Below the pieces are notes generated by a model. It had not been told where the DNA came from. It made no database searches and saw only the letters and a list, made by a program, of their open reading frames with translations. A program made the translations under genes and the position numbers. Positions 40,440 through 52,100 of a DNA stretch of 64,000 nucleotides are shown one piece after another. The DNA is from Chaunax sp. Z400. Lineage: Eukaryota; Chordata; Actinopteri; Lophiiformes; Chaunacidae. Position 1 is the stretch's first letter, and each line of letters starts with the position of its first letter. The DNA is taken from contig CM075206.1 in assembly GCA_037577475.1 (NCBI GenBank), forward strand, positions 7,969,459-8,033,458, written 5' to 3'.

Positions 40440-40640
40440 CATTCCCACATGCTCAGTCTGAATTATCTGCTGTCATTTTTTAGAACTGCCAACAGAGATA
40501 TGAACTGTTCACATCAACTGGTCAGATCTATCCAATAGCACAGCGACACACCTTCACTTTTATCCTATCATCTTTACTGTCTTTTTCATTATGATTCTCT
40601 CCCTACCTCTAGTGCTTTCGTTCTTTCAATGGCAGACAAA
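40440..40640 (+). repeat. dispersed repeat copy B
   Basis: ATGCTCAGTCT, ATCTATCCAATAGCACAGCG, ACACACCTTCACTTTTATCC, TATCATC and CTGTCTTTTTCATT parallel the block at 22,860-23,040. The element is not named. Confidence 0.6.
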
Positions 40641-42114
40641 ATAGGCAGGAAACTGCTCAAGACTCCCATATAGCAGGGCTGTCATCAAACCATGGCATAT
40701 AACCACAAATTCACTGGCCTCAGCATTCTTACATCATTGCAAACACTTATTTTAAATCCTCTGTTTAGGCGGGAGAGGAGTGTATGCCGCAGTAATCATT
40801 ATATGTCACTGGGCACCCTGCAGTTTGTGGCTTACTTGAATCTACTTAGGTATAGTTTCACATTCCACCTCATAAGACCCTTTGACCATAAGCATAGGCA
40901 TTTAAACAAAGTGTTTTGGGGCTCCTGCTGTATTCAGACTGTAAACAAACATGCACTCTGGATTTGTTTCTTTTTGTCATTCAAAGGTGAAAAAGGATCT
41001 ACCTGCTTTTGCATTTCAAACACTCAGGATGTCTGACTTCAAGAATAAATCAGGCTCAACACATTTTCCTCCATTTCTGCCACTTGATGAAGCCACTCCT
41101 TAGAGAACCTGCTTGTTTCGTAGGTATGCAGGTTTTCCTGCACGCCTGGCTGGTATCAATGTCACCTTTCAGAGGGTCTGAACACACGGCAGACCGAGCG
41201 AAACGATAGCCACAAAGGGCTCTTTCAGCAGAAGAGAGCCTTTTCCCCGTGCTGACCTAAATCTCCTCCTTCTCTCCTCTCTGTCTTTTAGCTGCTACTC
41301 AGACATTCAGCCTTCGTCCAGGCTTCACAGGGAGCAGAAATGTGTGCCTGGTCGGGGAGTCAACCCTGCAGGGTAAAAACGGGGACCTCAGAGTTAGGGG
41401 CAAGTCTCTACAGGCTGTGGGTGCTGAGAGGTAATGATCTGATAGCAAGGCCAGCGTTTAGATGATCTTTCTTAAGTGAAGTTGATATCTAAGGTTGAGA
41501 TTGTATTTTAGAGGCTTGTACCTAGTCAAAGTTTTCTTATATCTGTTTCCAGTACGTAACAGTTGGTCCGATTTAATCATGTCTGTCCCAGTGGCATCAC
41601 ATAAATAAAAAGAATACTTTCACTTTTCTCTCTGAGGGATGACAAGCTTTCTGTAGAAACCACCCTCCATCCATCCCCCTCTACTTCGTCATCAACCATC
41701 AGGACATGTTTCACAAAGTTATATGTACACATACACACTCTGCTCTTAAAGTAAACTGAACCGCATTTGCACTGGTGGAATTCATCACAACACACCTAAA
41801 CACATCAGCGCTGCTCCCTGCAGAGCTTATCCAGGCCAGACCGAGTCCGATTGTTTCTATATGTGATGTGTTCAGGGGAGAATAGCTTAGAAATTAAGTG
41901 ATATAGTGATAGCACAATGGAAGGCTGTCTACGGTGTTGAGTGATCACTTCCAGATGTTGCTCTGCTTCTGCCAGAGGAATCAGCAGAGAGGACTGCAAT
42001 TCTTGGTGATTGTTGATTAGAAAAAGGTCTATTAAAGACTATTTTGTGCTTTAAATGCAAAGTCACTGGCATTTTAAAGATGCAGATAATAATCAGAAAA
42101 ATAAATAAGAAAGT

Positions 42115-43206
42115 ATTACATTTTTTATAAAGACTTTTATTAAATTTTGACAATAAGTTAAACAACTTTGTTTTCGCTTCAAAGTCCATTCACACATCTC
42201 TCAGAAGAAAATGCTGCGGTAAAGCTTTAAGTGAGAAAATCAATGTCACCAATTTTCAACAACAAAGGAGGACAGAAATTTCAAGTAAGACAAAATAATT
42301 AACTTAATTCAAGCAGAATTCATATTGAATTCTGCTGTCATGTTGTTCAATGCAAAAATAGATTTCTTTTTCATTGGGCGCATGTCAAACTTTCATTTAA
42401 CTGAAATCACCTCCACTGCAACTCTATTTACACACAACCAAATAATGGCTTAAGGGGACAGTTTGGGTTTTTTGAGGTGGCACTGTTTGAGGTACTTATC
42501 CAGAGGATGGCAGTCTGTATACATTCAGTTTGAATAGAATTAGGTAGAATATTTTCACCATTTTACAGTACCTTGCCATCAGACACCTCTTTCTGACTGG
42601 AAAACAAAAAAAAAAAATTGGCTGCTGCCCCCCGCCTACTGCAGTACATTGGGTGGAAAACACAAACTATCCCTTTAAATCTCTTATGCAGAAACATGGA
42701 TTATTGATAAGCATCAAAAGTCATTTAAGAAATGACATTTTTTTACAGTATAAATGTGTTCAGTGATATTTTACCTGAAATACAATGTATACGCAACAGT
42801 CATCTGCATGCTAGCATGGTAACTGCTAGCAAAGCAGCTTGTACATTTTAATGATGTTAACATCATGATTGATCACGATCATTCCTGATAGGATGCTGTT
42901 TTTAAATGGAGAAATTACTGCTTTCAGTGGACGCATTAATGTGACACATTTGTGTACCCCCTGCCAGAAGATACTTCTTTCTATTTTGTGCATCGAATGA
43001 GAGAATTACTTTTGCCACTTCCCTTTTTACTCTACGCTCTGTTTGACAGAGAATCCTTCTACTGCAATTTTTCATTCTTTTAAAGCAATTGCTTTGAAAT
43101 AGAATTGCATTGGCGCAACATCCGAGGCACGTGTCAAACGACAAAACAAAACCAAAATGACAGAGAAAAAGCAAAGCAAAGCAAAAAGACTAAAAAACCG
43201 GAAAGT
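42115..43206 (-). other. plod2: plod2 3' untranslated region (inferred)
   Basis: AT-rich stretch between the stop codon and the candidate poly(A) signal, with no ORF or repeat that I recognise. The far boundary is inferred only from the AATAAA at 42,136. Confidence 0.5.
42136..42141 (-). terminator. plod2: candidate plod2 poly(A) signal AATAAA
   Basis: On the minus strand this is AATAAA, followed by AGTCTTTATAAAAAATG and a U-rich stretch. It would give a 3' UTR of about 1.07-1.1 kb after the stop codon. I saw no other AATAAA between it and the stop; an ATTAAA near 42,847 is a possible proximal alternative. Confidence 0.55.
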
Positions 43207-43362
43207 TCAAGGATCGATGAAGGACACTGCGATGTAGCGGGTGCCGTTGGTGGTGGGCAAGCCTTCGTGGAGGTGAGTCAGTCGTCCTGGGTGCATGAAG
43301 GTCCAACCTTTCCTTGGTGCATCCACAGAACAGTTATACCTATGGAAACGGCAACCTCCACC
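43207..43362 (-). CDS. plod2: plod2 exon 19, coding part and stop codon
   Basis: 156 bp including TGA at 43,207-43,209. Acceptor TGCATTAG. It encodes GGGCRFHRYNCSVDAPRKGW through GRLTHLHEGLP to GTRYIAVSFIDP. It carries the third iron ligand (second His of THLHEG) and the Arg, 10 residues later, that binds 2-oxoglutarate. The 3' UTR continues toward lower coordinates. Confidence 0.98.
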   Translation of the reverse strand, partial: GGGCRFHRYNCSVDAPRKGWTFMHPGRLTHLHEGLPTTNGTRYIAVSFIDP

Positions 43363-46102
43363 CTAATGCAGAAATAGAAGATTTGATTTGAGTTGAATTA
43401 TCTGACATATCAAAAATTTGCAACAAAGATTTTTAAAAACTAACAAAGTTTTAAAAAATGGATAAACATCTGTGAAATAAGTCATAGATTATATAAGTAT
43501 GGAAACGATGGTGACGTACAGACTCATCTCCTTACCTGAAAGTCTGTGTCTTTGCTATTGAGGGCGATGTTAATGGTGAAGGTGGAGGAGTCGTGATGGG
43601 GCCTTAAGTATGCTTGCCTCTCAGGTGTGTACTTTACCACGAAGTTCATTAAAGCGTAACCCTTTGATAAGAGTGCATAAATACATCAAGTTAGCTGACA
43701 GCCAGCGAGTCTTTTCAACATGTCATCCGATGGAAAAACTGCCAGCCAATGTTAAATCGCATATTTCACAGAAGAATGTCCTGTGCTGTACATGTGAAAA
43801 CAGGCTCCATAAAAAAAAGAAGCTTTTTTTTCCTTCAGTTTAGCTTTTGGGCAAATAGAATTCAGGTTCAGTGTAATATCTTGCTTTTGCTTTTCCATGA
43901 GGTCACACTCACCTTGGTGTAGTAGCCAGAGAAGACCTTTAATGTGACGGGTGATATGAACTCTCGGATAAAGTGCAGCCATTCTTTATCAAAGCCGATT
44001 TGCTTCATATGAATGTCATCCGTTGGCACCGTCTCGTAGCCGCCGCTGATCCTCTTGTCCTGAGAAAAACAAAAGGGGAGAAACAAAACACAGGGCGGTG
44101 TGATTAACGACGGAACAAATGACCCATCATCCTCGCTGTGTGTGACCACTTTTTTCAAGGTGATAATGATGCTGATGCTTCTGTGAGGGTGTGCACGCAC
44201 ATGCGCGTCTTTAAAACCGGAGGCTGTACTGTTGTCTGCCTGCGTGGGGCTTAATGACCCATCCAGCTTCAGCGACAGAGTCAGTCAAAGTGTGTGTGCA
44301 CGTTTGGGCTCGCAGGCAAACTTTTCCGCATGTTATTTACCAATTTCAAACTACATAAAACAAGCCACATGAATTAGACGCCACAAACATAAAACACAGC
44401 ATCATAACCATTTATTTGGCTATATTTAAATGACCTGGAGAGGCTGGTGATAAAATTAACCATGTGTGTACAAGTACCCTCAACTCCCGTCATGTGTCTG
44501 TATGGGATTGTGCATGTCTGAGCAAATATAAAAAAAGTAGCTTATGAGGAACAATCCACTTACTCCTCCTTGCATCTGGCTGACATTTGACCCCCCCACA
44601 AAAAAGGTGAAAAGGTACTTAAGAGTAACAGCTAATACAGGCATCAAAGACATGTCTGTTACAATAAAGTTTACGAGGCAACACTGAGGAATTATTTCCT
44701 TATGTCCGTGTCTGGTGTCTGGGTTTGGTTCATTTCACACACGAAACACACACTCAGTAAACACTTGAGACACACAGGGCGTCATCTTTGTGTTAATTAA
44801 CGCTGTATTTCAAAGCTTGTTTTCTCATACTGAATAATCAACTATAGCAAATGGCTTCTCCTGAAAGTTATAAAATAAACTTAATGAAATGATGCCACCC
44901 TATTGTAACGAACTTCTGGTGGTGTTATTTAATGCTAAAATAATGTATCTATGGAGAGACTGATATTCAACTACACAATGCTAAATGATGCTACGGAGAG
45001 CATTTCAATTATTTGCCTATCTATGCAGTGGCTTTATGTTGAGGTGGAAGCAATGACTGTGCACCTTAAAATGTACATATTGACATAATTTGCATTGAAA
45101 TGAGGTGTCTTTCTACTCAAATGCTGCTTTATAAAAAAAACAAGCATGCGTTGCTAATGTTAACAATGCTTTACAGTACAGTTTTACAGGGATACAGTTT
45201 TAAGTGAGTTTGGTGATGTGCAAGTATGGCTCAATGTGTGAGAGTGCTATGACTGGTGAAACTCACCGCAAAGTACGATGATTGAACAAAATTGCAAGGT
45301 CGTGCAGAATTTGCGAGGAGTGGTTGAATTTGCGTTAATTGTTGTGATTGCGACATTACAAAATCCTTGAGGGACTGGGATTGTATAGTATATGTGATAT
45401 TTCTGTGGACAATGTCTAATCTTGTGAATTCTGACTGTTTTTTGAGCATTTTCTTACTTTTGGGCTTGTCGATTAGTCTTGGTTTAACATATTTATAAAC
45501 ATCAGGGACATGTCTGACAATCCAGAGTTCAAATGAGAAAACAACTTTTTGCCTGTGGTCTCCACTTTGTAGTCTAATCTGATTGGTTATACATCACAAG
45601 TTATAGGCTATCAATACTACCAGAGACCAGCAAAGAAGAATGCATATGAGTGAGCAAGATGAGCTAATCTCCTAATGAAACTAACACCATGCAATGGTCC
45701 TAACAATGACAATTTAGTTGGACAAGAGCATGCAGAGCAACCAATCAGCCAATTAACAAGAAGGAATCTGCCTTAATAGTCATGTTAGCATGTTAATGTT
45801 AACTTTAGTTCAAAGCACCACAAAAATAGATAAATGATAATAGAAATAGTAATTTTTGCAGCAATAATATTATTCTTAACTCATTCTTGCCCTCATAAAG
45901 ATGTGTGAACATAACCCCATTTTAAAGAGTCCAGTGCCTGCAGTGGGCTGATGACAGCTCTGTGTTCAATGAAAGTGAACTAACAGCACTGACCTCGTGT
46001 TTACCTCCGGACCAGGATCCATAGTGTTCCATCTCCTCGACTATTTCATCACAGGCCGCCTCTGTGAATAATGGGAACCAAAACACATCTGGACAAGGCT
46101 GC

Positions 46103-46174
<72 letters not shown>

Positions 46175-49100
46175 GTCAGCCGTCTGAAACTTGGACCACA
46201 CCTTCACCTTGAGCAGTAATGAATGTAATGTAATACCCATATGTGTTAGAAACAGATGTTGGGATTTCTGTGCGGTATTATGTCATTCTCTGTCTCGGTC
46301 TCACACACATGCAGACACACACTTTTACAGACCTCCTCTGTGTAGTTATCTGTGAAAATCCGACTGTAGTTTGGGTGGATGTATTTGTCCTTCCAGTCCT
46401 GCGAAGGGGGAGAATTTCAGATTAGTGGCCATTTCTGGGGGCTGCTGACCTGCATACCGCACAGAGCTAATCCTCTCTGCTACAGGGCAGGTTCTGGCAT
46501 GCCAGATACAGAAGTGAATCACAAAGCCTTATCAGACAGGAGTCTTATCACATAAAGTCATTATTCCAAGTCTGTCTGCAATCCTTCCACTATGGCTAAA
46601 ACCTTTACAGGTGGCTGCTGTTTATCTCAGCTATTCAGTAAAATGCCTCTCTTTTTTTTTGTCATAATGTAGAATAATGAGGGATTCATGATGACTTACC
46701 ACAGGGTTTTCAAAAATCTGCCACAAGTCGCTGTTATAATGAGATGTGTTATAATTGGCTGTGGAGATGAGCCTTCCAAAGTCATGCCGGTTTGTTATGT
46801 ACATGAAGACTCCCTGAAACAAACAGGAAAAAGTTCAGTCGGTTTCACAGACGTTGACTAACAGATCCATATCAGCCACAACACAACCAGATTTACACTA
46901 CATACTAGAAGCACACTGCAGGTTATAATCATAGTGACGGTTAATGACTTTAACACTCATCAAGCATGAAAAAGCTATCATGGCAGATTAATCATTTTAA
47001 TAAAAGTGAATATAAAATGTGATCCAAGTGTCCTTTAACACATTGAAATCAATTATGTTCTAACTTGGATAGAGACGTAGGTGCCGTATAAATAATCTCA
47101 GATTATTTATGGGTGGTGGGCTGCAAGATGTTGTTGGGTTGGGAACAGGACAGGGCGGGGCAGTGAGGTGAAAGGAGTGGGAGAATAGGAACAGAGGGGT
47201 AGCTTGGGACAAAGCAAATCCAGGAATGATATTCCCTCTACAGTGAAGCATAGGGAGGGCACTGTGTAAGGGGGGATTTAGACTCGCTGTCAGACTAGGC
47301 TTTAGTGATGACCTAAAATGATTAATTAGGAATGTGTTTTTTTGCCAATTCTTGGGGTGAGTGTCCAAAATTGTTAATGCAAAACAATAATCTCGTGAAA
47401 GCTATTATTTAGACCAGGAGTTTTAGACGAATGAAAGGAAATATTGTTGGAGCCTAGTCTGAGATCAGTCAGTGTGTTTAGAGGGAGAAGCTGGTTACAC
47501 GTGTTGTCGGTAAAGGTTGGCTGTTCGAGGTAAGGCATCAGGACAGGGGACTTGCGTGTGAACTGACTCTCAAACCATCTTTCTCCTCCTTGATTTCCTC
47601 TTGGGGGAAATTATAGAAATAGGACAGACAACAGGTCTTTCTCTCTCTCTCTAGCTTCGGCACATATCTTCCTTCTGAACCTAAACTCAAGCAAAATGCC
47701 AACATCAATTTCCAAAGAGCTGATTTCTTATCCTGATTTCTTATGTAAGGATATAGGCAGCAACAGAGAGAGCAACTCAATGTTATAATAGTGTTGATTA
47801 GACTAAAATTCAATGGAGATTTAAGACAGACATACATTTGAAATTTCAGCCTTTTACTTGATTTAATACCTGTGTAGAAATCCTCAACCAAATCAGGTAA
47901 AGACTTTTGCACGTTTAAAAGGATGAGCCAAAGCGCCGATTGGCTTCCAAGTGCTAACCCATTGGAAATGGATATTTCAGAAAGCAGAGAAATCAAAAAC
48001 AAATGGAAACCTTTGGGGGCCTGAGCATATGGAATGATTCCGGAGAAGGAGAGTCTTTTTCTCTGTGACTGGTCTAAAATAAAGGAGAAGCATCATGTAA
48101 ATAGGATAACATGAATGATCGTTTCAAAATAAGACATTGTGACCGTTGAAATGTATACATATGTCACATACATAGCAACTTAGGAGGGGAGGAAATGTGC
48201 CTGCATGAAAAAAGGAGCAAGGTTCCCTCTGAAGCTGATGTCTTTTGTGGGTTAATATGGGAGGTAATGCATGCTGGGGAAAAGGAGAAAGCGTGCAGAA
48301 GTACATGAAGCATGGCGGTCGTTTAGTGCAGAGGACAGGTGACGTGTCGGTGACATAAAACACAGCTGGATGAATGGTCAACAAGTGGAAAGAAAAAAAC
48401 CATAACAAACAAGACAACTTCTATCAGTTAGCCGGCCAGGCATTGAAACGGTTGCACTGTCTATGGTGATATGCCAATGACGACATGACAAAAGGGATTA
48501 TGGGATACAAGTGGAGAACCTTAAAGCACAAAAGAGGAACCACAAACAGAGGAGGATCATGCCTGGATGACAGACATAGACATTTCAAACCACTTATACT
48601 TGCCCGTGTTCGGTTTCCGTTGAGGTGTTGACTTTTGTCAGGGTTAAGATTCATTGTAATCCTTTTTAAAATAGTGCTACTGAATCTTTTCTATATGTAA
48701 ATACAGGATTTTCTGGTATGAATGTCCCTTACTGTGTCCATCCCCTATGTTTTTTATAGATGTTACACAGTGCAGACTATTCCAATACTTTAACTATAAG
48801 TTTACTAAGACATGAAATCCTAAAGATGGAGGTTGAGTGTTCTTACCAGTTCTCTGGCATTCCTACAGAAAGCCATATCTGGGTCTAGTTTCTCCAGAAC
48901 AAAGTAGTTCCTCTCTTTCATGTCATTCCTCAAGGCACTGCCCTTGACAAGGTATATATGTGCCATGTAAGGAATGTTCCACACACCCCTAGAAACAACA
49001 AGACAAGAATTAGAGGAAGGAAGTGCAAATGACCACAGGTGTGTTGTAAATGCTGGTGAAGTTCATGGTAAGAAAGGCAGCATGGTAAATTGGGTTACAA

Positions 49101-52100
49101 ATATAGCGCACAATTTTCAAGGATTTTTTAAAAACCTGTTTTTCCTCACACTTTTTTATCACACTTTTTTTCCATTATGCCAATTCCATTTGTGCTACGG
49201 CGTAGATCTCAAACTCCAGATCTCAAACTCTCTCTTCCGACACACCCTGACCGACCACTAGAATTTGCTAGTGCTGCCCTAGTGCTGATCCCTCAATGTC
49301 CTCCTCCCCACAGGTCCATGGGTTATTAATCCTGGGTTTCTACTGTGGTGGGTGAATGTTTTTTTCCTTTGTGCCATCTGGTTGCCATTTCAACTTATTT
49401 TTAAATGTCTAAAAAGTGGGTCAGTCAGAGAGAAGAAATGAATTTGACTCTTGCACACCTGCTCAGCACTAAATCGAAGCTCAAATGTGACTTTAATGAC
49501 TGTTTATATTTGTATTTTAAGATGTGGGTCATAATAAAAGGCATTTTATCTGTCTTGCTGTTTATGGCTAAACATGGACGATAACTGTTTCAACACCATA
49601 AGAACTGTTTTAGGCTTGGACACTGTGGTGTGTACCATCTAGGCAACACCATTGCTGAGTGTAGCATTATTGCACTTGTGACTTACACTCGTTTTCTCTG
49701 AACAATGTCAACATAATCTTCAGAGCGAGCATAATAACCATCCAGGCTCAAGGCTCCCCAGAAGTTGGACCATAGCTTGTTATGACGGGTGACAAGGGGA
49801 CCAATTATTTTCCTGTAGGGAGAGCAAGAAGCAGAATGGAGACATGGTTATTCTGTTACAGCAGATCCAACTCAGCGACATCTCACAGACAGCCAACCAC
49901 CTAATGCACTGGGTCTCTGAAGGCAGGAGGCGCATCGAGGAGATCAGCCTCTCTGTGGAAAGATATGATCACTGGCAAGTCACTAAAAGATTGTAGAGTA
50001 TAAAGCATAAAGCAAACCAGACCCGTGAATCATACTAGACTGGACTGGGATAAGCATAACGGTTTGCTGCAACTGTCTGTTATTCTAAACCCAAAATCTG
50101 GTCTACTTCTTAGAATTAGTATGAAATAAAGGAACAGTATTTTTCCACTGCTGCTCCTTTCGTCTTATAAACCAAACCACAATGAAAAGTATTTTTCTCT
50201 ACTATATGAAATAAACTTGGCAGACTTTAAATAATTGAGCCATAAATCACAGTGCTGGTTGATATTGATAGACTATAGGACTGTATACTAATGCGGAAAT
50301 TTCTTGGTTAACATATATTGCCGTTTTCCTCCCACAACTTCAGAGCCAGCAGAGAGTTCTCATGCCGTCTTTAAATATCCAAGAGGAGGCATTTACTTTT
50401 TATGCCTCTAGCAGATCACAATACCATGCAACTGCCACAATGACATGCAGTTCATGGGAAGGTTTCTTTAAATTCATGAGCTGGAGAAGGGAAAATGGTT
50501 TGAATGTTTGTTTTCGTTTAATGTAAAGTGGCATTTTAAGGTTAGTGCAATACTCATTCGGGGTTTCCATGTGGCACAAAGACAGGAAGCCAGAGAGAGG
50601 CTTATTTTTAAACTTTCATTAACTGTGCTTTAATGTTCCTGTGGTTTTTTGCTGGTTGAGGGATGAATTCAATGGTTCTACAATCACAACAGCTTCCAGC
50701 CAGGGAAGCTTGTTGAATGGGTTCCAGTGCGGTTTCTGTCCCATACCTGTTCTGCTCGATGAGAAGCTTCAGAGTCTGTCTGTTGGTGAGCATCACATCC
50801 GAATCTATGCTGAAGTAGTAGTCACATGTGGCATCCTTACGGCAAAGATCCCTAATGAAATGTAAAAACACAAGTGCGGCACAGGAAGAGGTGGTCATTC
50901 CATCCACAGCTGATTACAGTCAATGAAATACTTCTACTGCCAGACTCTGTCTGAGTAAACGTCTAGAGCATGATGTCATTTTATCAACATGAGAGACTGC
51001 GAATAAACCTTAATCTTCTTGATTAGGGGCTGTTTTTCCATAGGATCTCTGTCATGAGGCCTGAAAGATGAAATTATCACCATGACAACAGACTAAAACA
51101 GTGCAATAAGAGAGCGGCCCATAAAGGGGGGAATCCCAGAGAAATACAGCACCTGTCACAGAAGAATTCCTAATGCTCCAGTCAAGATGAGACACATTAT
51201 CTCAAGTCTGGAGAGGTAACTATTGAGCTGACAATATTTCACTCCCTCTACATACTGCATATGCATAAAACATGTAGTTTGAAATGAACTCCTTGGGCCA
51301 AAAATGATACCACGCGCAAAACTTATTGTTAACATTGCTCTGAAACATACGAAATACACAGACACCATGCAAGCATTATTGAGAGGTTCAGAATTTTTCC
51401 TCTTAAGACAATGATTAATCGGAGTACAAAAAAACCTACATAATTTCATCATATTTCTTTTGTAAACCACATAATTGTGATAGATGGGGGTATTAGAGAA
51501 GAGGGATGCATACATGCCCATGTTCCTGGCCTCTCCTTGGCTCAAATACTCTTCTGGTCCCACAACCTTGAAACTGTGGAAGGCGTTCTTATTCTCTTCC
51601 CAGAACTTCTGGATGTGCTTCTCGTGATAGACCTCCTAGGCAGCGACCCAAAAAAATCAATGCATCAGAAGCCACATATGTGGAGCCATGCTTGGCAGAG
51701 ATCTGCTATAGCAGAAAACCCAAAGGCAGCCGCAGATGCATACACTCACATTATTGTGGATGAAAAGTTTGAGTTTGTCCTTGGGGTAATCCAGAGTCAG
51801 CAGCTGGTGGAAGAATTCAGGTAGAAATGGAGTTGGCTGCTCGATGAAGACTCCAACCAGCACATTGGGATACTCCTGTTTATATTAGAGTGATAAATGA
51901 GTACCATTTCAAACAAAACTGCTTAGTCATGCAACACTGTTTAACATAAATCAGTGATTATTTGACATTTCATATCAGACATAAGCAAAGTTAATGTCAC
52001 TGATTCGCTCTTTTTCAACTAATGTGATCCGGGTAATGTCCCCTGGGAATACCATGCATTAGTAAAAATTAACTCAACTGTTTACATTTATGATTAGCAC

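Larger units (their letters stand above)
39546..42114. other. noncoding spacer downstream of plod2
   Basis: Holds the G-rich tract and one dispersed repeat copy. No gene recognised. Confidence 0.55.

Noticed and set aside
46009..46014. Alternative donor GTAAAC within exon 16
   Set aside because: Using it would delete the residues Gly-Lys-His-Glu region (SGG|KHE), which is conserved in the family; the downstream GTCAG donor gives the full conserved sequence.
47538..48002. 154-codon minus-strand frame next to exon 13A
   Set aside because: Lies in the intron directly after exon 13A; no in-phase splice sites and no PLOD-like residues.
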